Source of the DNA: a bacterium
GTDB lineage: Bacteria; SZUA-79; Acidulodesulfobacterales; Acidulodesulfobacteraceae
Direction: 5' to 3'
Assembly: GCA_003232385.1 (NCBI GenBank)
Contig: QIJE01000028.1
Span: 124,001 to 188,000, forward strand
Length of the DNA stretch: 64,000 nucleotides
This document shows, piece after piece, positions 27,306 through 37,531 of this stretch (its first letter is position 1; each line of letters opens with the position of its first letter). The notes below the pieces were generated by a model. It was not told the DNA's origin. It saw only the letters and a list, made by a program, of their open reading frames with translations, and did not search any database. The position numbers and the translations under genes were made by a program.

Positions 27306-28367
27306 TTAAGCAACTTTTTCTCCGCAATATGGGCAATATTGAAGCCCCGGCATCAGCGGTATTTTCATTTTACATTTTTTGCTGGAACAAATTTTGTTTG
27401 ATCCTATGGTGCTTAATTTATCCGTTATTGCATTACTTAACTGGTTAACAAATGTCTCAAATTTCTTTTCATCCTCTTTTTTAAAGCCTTTTAGGATTTC
27501 ATCTATTAATATAGTGTCGCCCAAAAGTCTCTTTTCAAGATTTTTCCTATTGATATAAAAATATACCTTGAATTTATTTATTTCCTTTCTAATTATAATA
27601 TCTTCATCAATAAATTTTTTAAAACTTTGGCTAATAATCGAAGGGGCAAGACCGGTCTCCTCTTTAACCTTTTTGGTAGTTATCGGCCTTTTTTCACGCT
27701 TAATATAAGATCTGATTATCATCGCGTAAACCATAAATTCGGACGGCCCCATTAATTTAATCTGAAAGTTTGTAATGAGATATCTGCTTGTCCATAATGC
27801 AAGGGCAATGTAATAAAATTTATGATAGTTATCTGCCTTGGATAAAAAAGTGGCAAGGTTTTCTTTTTGTAAGGCGCTTATCGTGTTATTGTTTTTTAAT
27901 AAATCAATCGTCCCCCTGATTAAATTGTCGATAACCAAGGTGTCGGACTCGCCGAAATTACAAAACCTTAAAGCAGTCATATTGATTTCGTTAAATTTCT
28001 TAAGTTCGTTGTAGGGGAGAATATAATTAGTTTTTCGTTTGTCCTCGGTCAGCGTGGATTTTTTAATCAACTTGGCATCTTGTAAGTTTTTTAACACGGT
28101 TGCAAGATGAGGAGTAGAAACATATAATCTATTTAACTCTTTATAAGAAACAATTATTCCGTTTTTCTCGTATTCTTTTTTCTCTTCTTCCAAGGAATGG
28201 GTAAATTTATATGCAAAGTATCCGAATATGGTAAACTCTATATCACTCAGGTATGCGACATCTTTATATTCGGTCGGTATATTGGTTATCGTATCCTTTA
28301 TTAATTTTTCTCTACTGAGAAAAAAAAGACTAAAAAGAATGTACAACTTAGCCTTAAGTATTTTCAT
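27306..28367 (-). CDS. Double winged-helix protein with C-terminal zinc ribbon
   Basis: I do not recognise a characterised family. The 353-residue protein appears to contain two MarR-like winged-helix regions. The first is about residues 60-125, with a recognition-helix-like STPHLATVLKNLQDAKLIKK and a wing DKRKTNYIL. The second is about 200-275, with GPSEFMVYAMIIRSYI, then TGLAPSIISQSFKKFIDEDI and a wing. A C-terminal zinc ribbon has Cys327, Cys332, Cys345 and Cys348. This would be a one-chain pseudo-dimer of a MarR-type DNA-binding protein. It starts with a good GGAG ribosome binding site and diverges from the radical SAM gene, which it may regulate. The MarR relation is inferred by eye. Confidence 0.7.
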   Translation of the reverse strand: MKILKAKLYILFSLFFLSREKLIKDTITNIPTEYKDVAYLSDIEFTIFGYFAYKFTHSLEEEKKEYEKNGIIVSYKELNRLYVSTPHLATVLKNLQDAKLIKKSTLTEDKRKTNYILPYNELKKFNEINMTALRFCNFGESDTLVIDNLIRGTIDLLKNNNTISALQKENLATFLSKADNYHKFYYIALALWTSRYLITNFQIKLMGPSEFMVYAMIIRSYIKREKRPITTKKVKEETGLAPSIISQSFKKFIDEDIIIRKEINKFKVYFYINRKNLEKRLLGDTILIDEILKGFKKEDEKKFETFVNQLSNAITDKLSTIGSNKICSSKKCKMKIPLMPGLQYCPYCGEKVA

Positions 28368-28549
28368 TTTGTATCTCCGATTGAATTAATGTTATATTTA
28401 TATTATAAAGACATAAAGTTTTGCAATAAATAAATCTATTTCATACAATTACCTTAGTTAATTATAATATTTTTTTTTACTAATGTAAAGAAAAACCTAA
28501 TTTTCATTAGTAATTGAATTTTTTTGTAGGATATAATAAAATAAAATAA

Positions 28550-29836
28550 ATGAAAAAAGATAATCTTATCGGTTTAGAGTTTTTTATAGAAAAATACGCC
28601 GGCTCACTAAACAGGGAAGCTATTATAAAAGAGGATATTCTAAGGCAGGGGATTTCTTTCGATAAAATTAACGAGAAAGGAAATTTTTCGAGTAAGTCAT
28701 ATTTTATTTTTTCGTTCAATATAGATAACGACGACGATATCATTAATCAAAGATATCCGGAAGAAGTTGCCGTTATGAACGGGCCTTATAATTTAAAACG
28801 AACCGTTATTTCGGTTAGAATCAATAAGTCTTCTCCGTATAAAATTAAGTTTGATCAATTGTCCGAAGAGTATCGACTTTATCTTGATGACAGCTTTATA
28901 GGCGATGTCGCTTTTTCTCCGGAAAGGTCATATATGCTTAAAAAAACGGATTCAGGAAAATCGGTAAGGGATGTCGCTCCTACTATTGAATGGGGTTACT
29001 TGATATACCTTGCGGTTTTTAGGATGTGTCAATATTTCGAAAATGATGACGAATGCGCGTTTTGCGATATGAATTCCAATTATGTAAATCAAAGAAAATC
29101 CAATAAAGGTTATTCGGCCGTTAAATCCGTAGAGGATATAGTAAGCGCCCTTTCCGTAATCGAGTCTTCCGATGATTCGGAAGCCGGTGCATATACCTTA
29201 ACAGGCGGCAGTATCATAGACGATATTAAATTTAAAGGGGATACCGAGATAGATTTCTATGTTAAATTTTTAGAAGCAATAGAAGAAAGGTTTCGCGGCA
29301 GGTGGATAAGCAAAGTTGTAGTACAGGCGCATACGCCGAAGAATCTTAAGAGGTTAAAGGATGCCGGGGCTCATATTTACCACACGAACTTCGAAGTCTG
29401 GGATAAAAATCTATTCGAAAAAATTTGTCCGGGAAAATCTAAATTCATAGGCAGGGATGAATGGATAAAAAGAATAGCGGATTCTGCGTCTATTTTTGGG
29501 GAATGCGGGGTCATACCCAATTTTGTTGCCGGGGTTGAACTTTCCAAACCGTTTGGGTTCGACAATGTTGACGACGCTATAAATTCGACTGCTGAAGGCC
29601 TTGAATTTTTCATGTCTAAAAAAATTATCCCTAGATATACTACGTGGTGCCCCGAGAAGACGAGTAGACTCGGAAAGTTCGGGAATTCGCCCGCTCCGCT
29701 GGAATATTACGTTAAGCTATTGATTAAATGGCATGAGCTTCATTATAAGTATAATTTGCCTATTCCGGAAGGTTATGGTGCTGCCGGTGCCGGAAAGGCA
29801 GAATTTTCAGTAAGCGCATTTATGGATGCTTTTTAA
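28550..29836 (+). CDS. Atypical radical SAM protein
   Basis: Predicted radical SAM enzyme of unknown reaction, 428 residues. The probable cluster motif is Cys160-x8-Cys169-x2-Cys172 (RMCQYF...DECAFCDMN) instead of CX3CX2C. It is followed by a TIM-barrel-like pattern with TLTGGSIIDD (the GGE-like SAM-binding position, near 206), VVVQAHTPKNLKRLKDAGAH and HTNFEVWD (near 277), and GVIPNFVAGVELSKP near 323. The N-terminal 150 residues match nothing I know. The gene is divergent from the double winged-helix regulator. A TATAAT at 28532-28537 is so close to the ATG that the transcript could be leaderless. Function is unassigned. Confidence 0.75.
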   Translation: MKKDNLIGLEFFIEKYAGSLNREAIIKEDILRQGISFDKINEKGNFSSKSYFIFSFNIDNDDDIINQRYPEEVAVMNGPYNLKRTVISVRINKSSPYKIKFDQLSEEYRLYLDDSFIGDVAFSPERSYMLKKTDSGKSVRDVAPTIEWGYLIYLAVFRMCQYFENDDECAFCDMNSNYVNQRKSNKGYSAVKSVEDIVSALSVIESSDDSEAGAYTLTGGSIIDDIKFKGDTEIDFYVKFLEAIEERFRGRWISKVVVQAHTPKNLKRLKDAGAHIYHTNFEVWDKNLFEKICPGKSKFIGRDEWIKRIADSASIFGECGVIPNFVAGVELSKPFGFDNVDDAINSTAEGLEFFMSKKIIPRYTTWCPEKTSRLGKFGNSPAPLEYYVKLLIKWHELHYKYNLPIPEGYGAAGAGKAEFSVSAFMDAF

Positions 29837-29838
29837 TG

Positions 29839-29867
29839 TTGAAACCGTATAAAATTTATGATATCAT
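29839..29867 (+). promoter_or_regulatory. Putative promoter of mrp-trxA
   Basis: TTGAAA (29839-29844) and TATCAT (29862-29867), each 5 of 6 consensus, are 17 bases apart in the gap before the mrp start at 29928. Confidence 0.45.
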
Positions 29868-29927
29868 AGAAAGATGTGTATATTCATATAGTTAATATAA
29901 TTAAAAAATTATGGGAGATTTCATTTT

Positions 29928-30818
29928 ATGAATAACGATGAAAAAGAGACAAACGGTCATACGGAGGACGGCGGCAAATCCTGCGGGTGCGCCTCTGAAA
30001 GTAACGGCGGACATGGAGGTGGCAAGAATCCATTCGACGAACAGTTACCTATTAAAGGAGTAAAAAATATTATAGCAGTTGCAAGCGGCAAGGGCGGCGT
30101 AGGAAAATCGACATTCAGCGTTAATCTTGCAATAAATTTAGCCCAACAAGGGAAAAAAGTAGGGCTTATGGATGCAGATCTCTACGGACCCAGCATACCT
30201 ACTATGATGGGAATTAATAAAAGACCGGACGTAACTTCCGATAATAGGATAGTACCTATAGAAAAATTCGATATTAAACTTATGTCTTTGGGATTTTTGG
30301 TTCCTGAAGATGCCCCTGCAATATGGAGAGGACCCATAGTAATGCAGGTTATAACCCAGTTTCTAAAGGATGTGGAATGGGGCGATATTGATTTTCTCGT
30401 TGTGGATTTTCCCCCGGGTACCGGCGATATTCAGCTTACGATGGTTCAAACCGTCCCGATTAATTTCGCCATAGTTGTTTCAACCCCGCAGGATATTTCT
30501 CTTATAGATGCAAAGAGGGCTCTCGGAATGTTTGATAAGGTGCATGTTCCGATTTTCGGAATAGTTGAAAATATGAGTTATTTCATATGTCCCCATTGCG
30601 ATAAGCGTTCGGATATATTTAAGCATGGCGGAGCCAAGGAAACTGCTGAAAAATTAGGTGTGAATTTTCTTGGAGAAATACCTATAGTTGAAGAAATATG
30701 TGAACTGTCTGATAAAGGCGAGCCTATAATAACTAAAGATATACACCCCGAAGTGAAGTCGGTTTTCAATAAAATTTCTGATTCTTTAATTTTAAGATCG
30801 GAACAGAGGGTAGGTTAA
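29928..30818 (+). CDS. Mrp/ApbC family iron-sulfur carrier ATPase
   Basis: P-loop ATPase that carries and delivers iron-sulfur clusters, fitting a genome rich in iron-sulfur enzymes. The 296-residue protein has the deviant Walker A SGKGGVGKST (53-62), switch motifs DADLYGPSIPTMMG and DFPPGTGDIQ, and the cluster-binding CPHC near 217. The N-terminus lacks the DUF59 domain of many Mrp proteins and instead has a short Gly/His/Cys-rich tail with CGC at 19-21, as in many sulfate reducers. trxA follows 46 bases later. Confidence 0.92.
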   Translation: MNNDEKETNGHTEDGGKSCGCASESNGGHGGGKNPFDEQLPIKGVKNIIAVASGKGGVGKSTFSVNLAINLAQQGKKVGLMDADLYGPSIPTMMGINKRPDVTSDNRIVPIEKFDIKLMSLGFLVPEDAPAIWRGPIVMQVITQFLKDVEWGDIDFLVVDFPPGTGDIQLTMVQTVPINFAIVVSTPQDISLIDAKRALGMFDKVHVPIFGIVENMSYFICPHCDKRSDIFKHGGAKETAEKLGVNFLGEIPIVEEICELSDKGEPIITKDIHPEVKSVFNKISDSLILRSEQRVG

Positions 30819-30864
30819 GGCTGTAAACATAATAAATTTTAAATTTAGAAGGGGGAATTATTAA

Positions 30865-31200
30865 ATGGCTTCAGAGAAGGTTTTAGCTTTTACGGATTCA
30901 AATTTTGATACTGAGGTTTTAAAATCCGATAAACCGGTACTTGTGGATTTTTGGGCGGTATGGTGTGCTCCATGCAGGGCCGTCGCTCCCATAATAGAGG
31001 AAATGGCATCAGATTATGACGGAAAGATTAAGGTCGGAAAGGTTAATGTCGATGAGAATCGGGTTGTTCCTGGCAAATACGGTATAAGAGGAATACCCAC
31101 TGTTATTTTATTTAATGACGGAAAGGTTGTCGATCAGATTGTCGGGGCAGCTCCAAAAACCTCTTTTAAACAAATGATAGATAAGGTCGTTACTAATTAA
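30865..31200 (+). CDS. trxA: Thioredoxin
   Basis: Small cytoplasmic disulfide reductase, 111 residues, normal thioredoxin length. The active site is WCAPC (Cys34 and Cys37), with Asp28 before it and the cis-proline segment RGIPTVILF near 74. The canonical active site is WCGPC; alanine in the middle also occurs in functional thioredoxins. It follows mrp by 46 bases with a strong AAGGGGG ribosome binding site and converges on the CNNM gene downstream. Confidence 0.94.
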   Translation: MASEKVLAFTDSNFDTEVLKSDKPVLVDFWAVWCAPCRAVAPIIEEMASDYDGKIKVGKVNVDENRVVPGKYGIRGIPTVILFNDGKVVDQIVGAAPKTSFKQMIDKVVTN

Positions 31201-31214
31201 ATATCGGCTGTTAA

Positions 31215-32474
31215 TCAAAAACTTAATGTTACCTCTTTTATTGATTTGTTCGTTGATTTAGATATAGTAAAATTAATATTATCTATGGTAAATTTCTCAC
31301 CCGGAACGGGTATACGTCCGAGTCTGTCCATTATTAAACCGGATATTGTCTCGTAATCTGCTTCCGGGTGGTTTATTACGCTTATATTCAACAACTCCGA
31401 TAATTCATTTAAGGTTAATCTTGCGTTAATTAGATATGTATTTTTGCCTATTTTTTTGTACAGAGGTTCTTCTTCGTCGGTTTCATCTCTAATTTCTCCC
31501 ATTATTTCTTCAAGGATGTCTTCAAATGTTATTATACCGGAAGCCCCGCCGTATTCGTCGACTATGACGACCATTTGCTGTCTGCTTTTCTGCATTTTTA
31601 TCATTATCTCGGATATCTTGGAGGTTTCCGGTATGAATAATACCGGCCTTGCTATTTCGCCTACGACTTTATTGGCGTTTTCGGGATTATATATATCAAA
31701 GGCAAAGACGATGCCCGATAGATTGTCTATGCGGTCTTTATATGCGGGAATTCTCGAATAGTTAGTTTCTGCGAAAACCTGCCTTGCTTTGTCTGCGTCA
31801 TCGTTTTCATTTAACGCTATCACGCTGATCAGCGGAATCATAATGTCTTTGGCGATTTTATTGCCGAATTCGAATATTCTTCTTATTATTTTTTTGTCGT
31901 ATTCTCTGAATTCTTTAACGTTGCTGCTTATAGTAAGGACCTTAATAAGCTCGTCTTTCGTAAGAAAAACATCTTTGGATTTACTTTTAAGAAGTATATT
32001 CAACAATTTAGATAGGGCTATAAAAATGATATTAATCGGAAAAAATATAACCGAAAATACGGCTATTAACGGAATACTTCTCATCATAAGGCTGTTTGCG
32101 TGTCGCCTGTATATCATTTTTGGAATTATTTCACCAAAAATTACCATAATCGGAGTGAGGATTATTACTACGACAAGCGGGGTATAAGACTTTGCATACT
32201 CATATATAAACGTAGTCGCGAGAATGGTTGCCGACGTGTATGCTATATTATTCCCTATCAGTGATGTAGAGTAGGTGTTTTCCGGTTTCTTAGTCATTAA
32301 CAGTAAAAATTTTGCAAGTTTGCTGCCCTTAGATTCTTTATGTTTGACCTTGATTTTATCGTAACTGATAATACCTATTTCGGAGCCGGCAAAAAATCCC
32401 TCGAAAAATATCGCCAGGACGATAAGAATTATATAAAGATATAAATTATATAAACTGTTAGATATCATATTCAT
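31215..32474 (-). CDS. CNNM/CorC-type membrane protein with CBS domains (downstream copy)
   Basis: Integral membrane protein of the DUF21-CBS-CorC_HlyC family, 419 residues, linked in other bacteria to magnesium or cobalt export. The N-terminal DUF21 domain (about 10-185) has three to four helices with FFAGSEIGIISYDK and FGEIIPKMIYRRH. A tandem CBS pair (about 205-330) contains YSRIPAYKDRIDNLSGIV and IVDEYGGASGIITFEDILEE, and a C-terminal CorC_HlyC domain (about 340-419) follows. Its start overlaps the end of the preceding paralogue by 17 bases. Older annotation as hemolysin is unsupported. Confidence 0.9.
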   Translation of the reverse strand: MNMISNSLYNLYLYIILIVLAIFFEGFFAGSEIGIISYDKIKVKHKESKGSKLAKFLLLMTKKPENTYSTSLIGNNIAYTSATILATTFIYEYAKSYTPLVVVIILTPIMVIFGEIIPKMIYRRHANSLMMRSIPLIAVFSVIFFPINIIFIALSKLLNILLKSKSKDVFLTKDELIKVLTISSNVKEFREYDKKIIRRIFEFGNKIAKDIMIPLISVIALNENDDADKARQVFAETNYSRIPAYKDRIDNLSGIVFAFDIYNPENANKVVGEIARPVLFIPETSKISEIMIKMQKSRQQMVVIVDEYGGASGIITFEDILEEIMGEIRDETDEEEPLYKKIGKNTYLINARLTLNELSELLNISVINHPEADYETISGLIMDRLGRIPVPGEKFTIDNINFTISKSTNKSIKEVTLSF

Positions 32475-33426
32475 CCTCTATTTCACCGAAAATTTCTTCC
32501 AATAGATCTTCCATAGTCACGATACCCTCCATTTTTCCATGTTTGTCGACCAATACTGCAATATGAATTTTTTTCCTTTGGAGTTCCCTGAAAAGTTCCA
32601 GGGCGTTTTTCGAAGAAGATATAAAATAAGGCTTTATCAGGAAAGAATTAAGCGTCCTTTTTTCTTCGCCCTTATTGTAAACCTTTGCTAAAATATTTTT
32701 AGCGAGGGTTATCCCTATTATATTATCTTTTTCTTTAAAATATATCGGGATTCTCGAAAAATGATTCAACTCTATGAGTTCTATCGCCGTTAAAACAGGC
32801 GTATTTATATCTAATTCGAAGATGTCGTCTTTTTTAGTCATAATATTTCCTACTTTTAGATATGAGAGCTTTAGAAAATTTTTGATGAATTCATATTCTT
32901 TTTCTTTTATTTCTCCTTCATTTTTACCTATTTCTATAATTATTCTCAATTCTTCATTGGAAATAGATTCTTCCTTTTTCAGCCGAAGCCGCCTTGTCTT
33001 GATTCCCATTTTCTCTAAAAACAATTTCATAAGAAAAGTAGCGGGATAAAATATCTCCGAAACAAGTAAAGATAATTCCACAGGTTTCTTAAGCGCTATT
33101 ATTTTAGGAACTATCTCCGCTAAAATAATGAGTATAAGCGAGATGGATATAATTGAATAGAAAACCGGGACGTGATTAAAATATTTATGCAATATCACGG
33201 CCCCGAGACTTGCAGTTATCACATTGGCGGTCATATTTCCGACTAAAATTATAACGAGAAATATTGAAGAGTTTTTTATTAAAAAGATAACCTTATTTTT
33301 TTTTCTTGAGTTTAATTCATCTATATCGGCTTGCTTAATGGAAAAAATAGACGATTCAGAAATAGAAAACACTGAAGAAACTACAAGAAACAAAATAAAT
33401 AAAGTGAGAGGAAGCGTTAGATGCAT
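32458..33426 (-). CDS. CNNM-type membrane protein with CBS domains (upstream copy)
   Basis: Paralogue of the next gene, with a DUF21 membrane domain (FSISESSIFSIKQADIDEL, then ILAEIVPKIIALKKP) and a CBS pair (HFSRIPIYFKEKDNIIGITL and VLVDKHGKMEGIVTMEDLLEE). It ends right after the CBS pair and lacks the CorC_HlyC domain of its neighbour. I use the ATG at 33426, giving 322 residues and starting 4 bases after the thiL stop. A longer frame from 33495 would overlap thiL by 65 bases and add a hydrophilic N-terminus, which is less likely. The two proteins may form a hetero-oligomer, an inference from overlap and length. Confidence 0.85.
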   Translation of the reverse strand: MHLTLPLTLFILFLVVSSVFSISESSIFSIKQADIDELNSRKKNKVIFLIKNSSIFLVIILVGNMTANVITASLGAVILHKYFNHVPVFYSIISISLILIILAEIVPKIIALKKPVELSLLVSEIFYPATFLMKLFLEKMGIKTRRLRLKKEESISNEELRIIIEIGKNEGEIKEKEYEFIKNFLKLSYLKVGNIMTKKDDIFELDINTPVLTAIELIELNHFSRIPIYFKEKDNIIGITLAKNILAKVYNKGEEKRTLNSFLIKPYFISSSKNALELFRELQRKKIHIAVLVDKHGKMEGIVTMEDLLEEIFGEIEDEYDI

Positions 33427-33430
33427 AGAT

Positions 33431-34468
33431 TTATAAGTGTTTAAACGTAAAGTTTTTCGGGTGATACCGCCGTCCGTCTTTAAAAAATCTGGCACCCGTA
33501 AATTTGTCCGCGATATATCCTATTTTTTTTATCTTAGTCCCCGTGTTTTTCGATAATTCTAAGATTTCTCCTTCTTTATCCGCTCCAGCCGTCCACAAAA
33601 GTTCGTAATCTTCCCCAAAAGAAATGGCATTATCAATGAAGTCGTCTATTTTTAAAATATTTGCAATATATTTTAGATGTTTATTAAAAGGAACTTCGTC
33701 TAATTCTATCTTGCCGCCGTGATTCAAATCCAATACATTAAAAATATCCTTGGACAACCCGTCGCTAATATCAGTTAAAGAATTTGCAAGTTTTTTTGCG
33801 GATAACTCCCTTCCAAGCTTTACCCTCGGCTTAGGAAGCTTAAATTTAGCTATAAAATTTTCTATAAGTTTTTTATCGGAACTCCTAATGTTCGGATTAT
33901 TTTCATATATATACTTTTTATTGCTTTGGAGATAATATGCCATCCATGAATTTCCGAGCTCTCCTGAAACAAATATCTTATCGCCTATTTTAGAACCAAA
34001 CCTTCTTACAACGTTATCATGCTTGTAATCACCTATTATCGTTACCGATATCGAAAATTCGGATGATTTGGATATATTGCCGCCCACAAGCGATACCTTA
34101 TATTTTCTTGCGGTTTTAATAATGCCGCTGATTGTCTGCCTAATTTCGTTCTCGCTTACATATTCGGGTATAGAAAGAGATAGCGTAAACAGTCTGGGAA
34201 TTCCGCCCATAGCAGCGATATCGCTTATATTCACGAGAAGGGATTTTTCTCCTATTTCAAGAAAACTATAAGAATCCAGCTTAAAGTGCACGTTCTCGGT
34301 TATATTGTCGGAACTGACGAGAATATGATTTTTATCTTTGAAAATGGCACAGTCATCACCGATGGAATTAATAATCAAGGATTTATTAAATTTTCCGGTC
34401 GCAAGGCTCAGTTGTTTTATTTCCTCTATCAGTCTTGCTTCGTTAAATTTTTTTTCTTTTTTTATCAC
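33431..34468 (-). CDS. thiL: Thiamine-monophosphate kinase
   Basis: Phosphorylates thiamine monophosphate to the cofactor thiamine diphosphate, using ATP and magnesium. The 345-residue PurM-like protein has the family motifs GDDCAIF near residue 37, [11 protein letters not shown] (53-63), [12 protein letters not shown] near 79, and the C-terminal [11 protein letters not shown] and GEDYELLW. Its first 26 bases overlap the end of lon, and the CNNM gene follows almost at once, so it sits mid-operon. Confidence 0.94.
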   Translation of the reverse strand: MIKKEKKFNEARLIEEIKQLSLATGKFNKSLIINSIGDDCAIFKDKNHILVSSDNITENVHFKLDSYSFLEIGEKSLLVNISDIAAMGGIPRLFTLSLSIPEYVSENEIRQTISGIIKTARKYKVSLVGGNISKSSEFSISVTIIGDYKHDNVVRRFGSKIGDKIFVSGELGNSWMAYYLQSNKKYIYENNPNIRSSDKKLIENFIAKFKLPKPRVKLGRELSAKKLANSLTDISDGLSKDIFNVLDLNHGGKIELDEVPFNKHLKYIANILKIDDFIDNAISFGEDYELLWTAGADKEGEILELSKNTGTKIKKIGYIADKFTGARFFKDGRRYHPKNFTFKHL

Positions 34469-36980
34469 CCTTATTTTTGCTCAATATATTATTCGGTTTC
34501 GGTTTTAACGGTTTATCCGAATAGGTGTCGGATATGCCTATTATTGCATACCTTATAACCTCATCCATATGTTTCACCGGTATAATTTTTAAATTTTTCT
34601 TAACCAATTGAGAAATTTCTTCCAGATCTTTTTTATTTCTTTCGGGAATCAGCACGGTTTTGATCCCCACCCTTAAAGCGGCTAAAGTTTTTTCTTTCAG
34701 TCCGCCGATAGGCAACACGTTTCCTCTTAAAGTAATCTCTCCGGTCATAGCAATGTCTTTTCTAACCGGTTTTTTTAATAGTGCCGAAATTAAAGACGTT
34801 GCCATAGTGATTCCCGCAGACGGGCCGTCTTTAGGTATGGCGCCTTCCGGTATATGTATATGTATGTCGTTTTTTTCAAACGTATCCGGTTTTATGCCGA
34901 TTTCATCTACTTTTGACCTCGCATAACTGATAGCGGCATGAGCGGATTCTTTCATTACGTCGCCGAGTTGACCGGTAAGGGATAATGCCCCTTTTCCTTT
35001 AACGATAACCGTTTCGATGTACAAAACTTCTCCGCCAAACGGTGTCCACGCAAGCCCCGTCGAGACCCCTATTTCATCGGTTTGCCTTCCTTCATCGGGA
35101 AGGATTTTAATAGTGCCGAGGTATTTATGTACATTTTTGTCGGTTATAATATATCTTTTAATTTTATTTTCGGCTATCAGCCTTGCAATCTTTCTGCATA
35201 TCGTCCCTATTTCCCGCTCTAAGTTTCTTAAGCCTGCCTCCCGCGTATAGCCTGATATGACGGTTTTAACGGCGCTCGGTTTAAAAACTATATAATCTCC
35301 CTTCAGACCGTTCTCTTTAATTTGTCTTGGAACGAGGTATCTTTCGGCTATTTTTTCTTTCTCTTCCAGGGTATATCCGGATAGGTTTATAATTTCCATT
35401 CTATCCCTGAGCGGAGAAGGTATCGCATCCGCGACATTTGCGGTTGCGACGAACATAACGTTAGACAGATCGAAGGGAACGTTTAAATAATGGTCTGAAA
35501 ATGAAAAGTTCTGTTCCGGGTCCAATACTTCTAAGAGTGCAGAAGACGGATCTCCTCTAAAATCCGTTCCGACCTTATCGATTTCGTCTATCATAAAAAC
35601 GGGGTTATTTGTTCCGGCCTGCTTTATTCCCTGTATAATTCTTCCGGGTAAAGCTCCCACATAAGTTCTCCTATGCCCTCTAATTTCCGCCTCATCATGC
35701 ACCCCTCCGAGAGAAATTCTGATAAATTTTCTATTCATTGCCTTTGCGATAGATTTTCCCAAAGAGGTTTTGCCGACGCCCGGAGGTCCGATAAAGCAGA
35801 GTATCGGCCCCTTCATCTTTTTATTTAATTTTCTAACACTGAGATATTCAAGTATTCTTTCCTTTATTTTTTCTAAGTCGTAATGATCTTCGTCTAATAT
35901 CTTCTTGGCGGTCTCTATGTTAAGATTGTCTTTTGTCTTTTTTGACCACGGAATATCGGTAAGCCATTCCAAATATGTTCTGATAGTAGATGCCTCTGCA
36001 GCATCCTGATGCATCGCTTCTAATCTTGAAAGTTGCTTTTCCGCTTCTTTCAAAACATCCGACGGCATTTTAGCCGCAAGCATCTTCTCCTTTAATTCGG
36101 TAATTTCCTGAGTTTTTTCATCTGTTTCGCCCAGTTCCTGTTTGATTTGTCTTAGTTGTTCTCTCAGAAAATAATCTTTCTGGGTTTTAGTCATTTCTTC
36201 CTTTGCCTGAGATTGAATCTTAGCTTGCATAGAAAGAATTTCTATCTCCCTTGCCAATATATCGTTCACTCTTTTAAGCCTTTCTATTTGGTTGGTTTCT
36301 TCAAGTATTTTCTGCGATTCGTCTACCTTTAACCCCAAGTTTGATGCTACTATGTCGGCCAGTCTCCCCGGATTATTTACGTTTTCTAATATTATCAATA
36401 TATCCTGAGAAGGGAGCCTGCCTAAGGAGACATATTTCTCCAACTGTTCCTTTACGTTTCTCATGAGGGCATCCACTTCAGGAGTGATTTCGGTTATATT
36501 TTCCTCCTTTATTTTGGATACGTTTACGAGGTAGAACGGCTTTATTTGAACGTAAGTTTCTATTTTGGCTTTTAATAAACCCTGTACTAATATTTTAACT
36601 CTTCCGTCGGGAAGCTTTAGCATTTTCATAATCATTGCGGCAACTCCCACGTCATATATATCGTTTTGCAAGGGTTCTTCAACGATTATATCTTTCTGAG
36701 CCGATAAAAGTATTAATCTATCCTTGGAAAGGGCTTCGTCTACGGCCTTAATAGAGGCTTCTCTGCCTACAAAAAGAGGAATTATCATGAAAGGAAAAAG
36801 CACAATATCCCTGACGGGTAAAAGCGGAATAACCTCCGGCATTTGTATTTCTTCCGGTAAATCCTGCTGTTCCACATCATCCCCTTTTCCTATGATAATA
36901 TCGCCTATACTGTTATTGTTACCGGTGCTGCCGGTTAACTCTTCAAAACCATCCATGCCGCGCATATTGAACCTGTTCAT
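34443..36980 (-). CDS. lon: ATP-dependent protease Lon (LonA)
   Basis: Degrades misfolded and regulatory proteins in the cytoplasm. The 845-residue protein has the substrate-binding N-domain (about 45-240), a coiled-coil, Walker [14 protein letters not shown] near 395, Walker [13 protein letters not shown], and the C-terminal serine protease domain with the catalytic serine in [10 protein letters not shown] and lysine in [14 protein letters not shown]. The 40-residue N-terminal extension before the Lon domain is Gly/Asp-rich. Downstream of hsp20 and galU with an 88-base gap; the ribosome binding site is GGGG. Proximity to a small heat-shock protein suggests shared stress response. Confidence 0.97.
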   Translation of the reverse strand: MNRFNMRGMDGFEELTGSTGNNNSIGDIIIGKGDDVEQQDLPEEIQMPEVIPLLPVRDIVLFPFMIIPLFVGREASIKAVDEALSKDRLILLSAQKDIIVEEPLQNDIYDVGVAAMIMKMLKLPDGRVKILVQGLLKAKIETYVQIKPFYLVNVSKIKEENITEITPEVDALMRNVKEQLEKYVSLGRLPSQDILIILENVNNPGRLADIVASNLGLKVDESQKILEETNQIERLKRVNDILAREIEILSMQAKIQSQAKEEMTKTQKDYFLREQLRQIKQELGETDEKTQEITELKEKMLAAKMPSDVLKEAEKQLSRLEAMHQDAAEASTIRTYLEWLTDIPWSKKTKDNLNIETAKKILDEDHYDLEKIKERILEYLSVRKLNKKMKGPILCFIGPPGVGKTSLGKSIAKAMNRKFIRISLGGVHDEAEIRGHRRTYVGALPGRIIQGIKQAGTNNPVFMIDEIDKVGTDFRGDPSSALLEVLDPEQNFSFSDHYLNVPFDLSNVMFVATANVADAIPSPLRDRMEIINLSGYTLEEKEKIAERYLVPRQIKENGLKGDYIVFKPSAVKTVISGYTREAGLRNLEREIGTICRKIARLIAENKIKRYIITDKNVHKYLGTIKILPDEGRQTDEIGVSTGLAWTPFGGEVLYIETVIVKGKGALSLTGQLGDVMKESAHAAISYARSKVDEIGIKPDTFEKNDIHIHIPEGAIPKDGPSAGITMATSLISALLKKPVRKDIAMTGEITLRGNVLPIGGLKEKTLAALRVGIKTVLIPERNKKDLEEISQLVKKNLKIIPVKHMDEVIRYAIIGISDTYSDKPLKPKPNNILSKNKGDKKRKKI

Positions 36981-37068
36981 ATTGTATTCCCCTGTTAATT
37001 ATGTACATTGTATGTATTTATTATCGGCACTATATAATAATATAATATATAAGTAGATCTCATGCCTG

Positions 37069-37527
37069 TTATGCTTTCGTTATAGGTATAACCGCTTCTG
37101 CATTTACAAAAAGATCCCCTATTTCAAAATTTATGCTTAAAACCCCGTTGGATAAAACAGCGCTTATATTGTCTTTGGCGGGAGCGATAGGTAATAAAAT
37201 AAATTTTTCGAATCTGTCAAATTTTCTTTCTAAGCAAAAAAAATTAACGTTTGTTTTTATTTTTGGTTCCAGTCTCCATCTTATTGCAAGAATATTGCCG
37301 TGAACCCCTATCGAAATATTTTCTATGGGGGTTCCGGGCAGCTCTATTTCTACCGTTAATTTATTTTTATTCATATAAATGTCGATAGGCGAGGAATTAG
37401 CCTTGAAAGAATAGGGTAAATCCTCCGATGAAAAAGGACCAAAATGGTAATAAAAAAGCCTCTCTACTGCTTTTTTAAATTTTGTCATCTTTTTACTGAA
37501 ACTTGCGTTTTCATCAAAAAATTCCAT
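37069..37527 (-). CDS. Hsp20/alpha-crystallin family small heat-shock protein
   Basis: ATP-independent holdase chaperone, 152 residues. The alpha-crystallin domain (about 45-145) shows PIDIYMNKNKLTVEIELPG, an ERKFDRFEKFILLP strand and the SNGVLSINF segment that corresponds to the family's conserved A-x-x-x-NGVL motif. The C-terminal VIPITKA carries an IxI/V-like anchor (IPI) as expected. The domain is divergent. Four bases separate it from galU and lon follows. Confidence 0.87.
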   Translation of the reverse strand: MEFFDENASFSKKMTKFKKAVERLFYYHFGPFSSEDLPYSFKANSSPIDIYMNKNKLTVEIELPGTPIENISIGVHGNILAIRWRLEPKIKTNVNFFCLERKFDRFEKFILLPIAPAKDNISAVLSNGVLSINFEIGDLFVNAEAVIPITKA

Positions 37528-37531
37528 AATT

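Noticed and set aside
31215..33426. Hemolysin annotation for the CNNM/CorC-type genes
   Set aside because: Historical name of the family; the sequences show membrane and CBS domains linked to metal transport.
33427..33495. Longer N-terminus for the upstream CNNM gene
   Set aside because: Would overlap thiL by 65 bases and add a hydrophilic segment before the first membrane helix.
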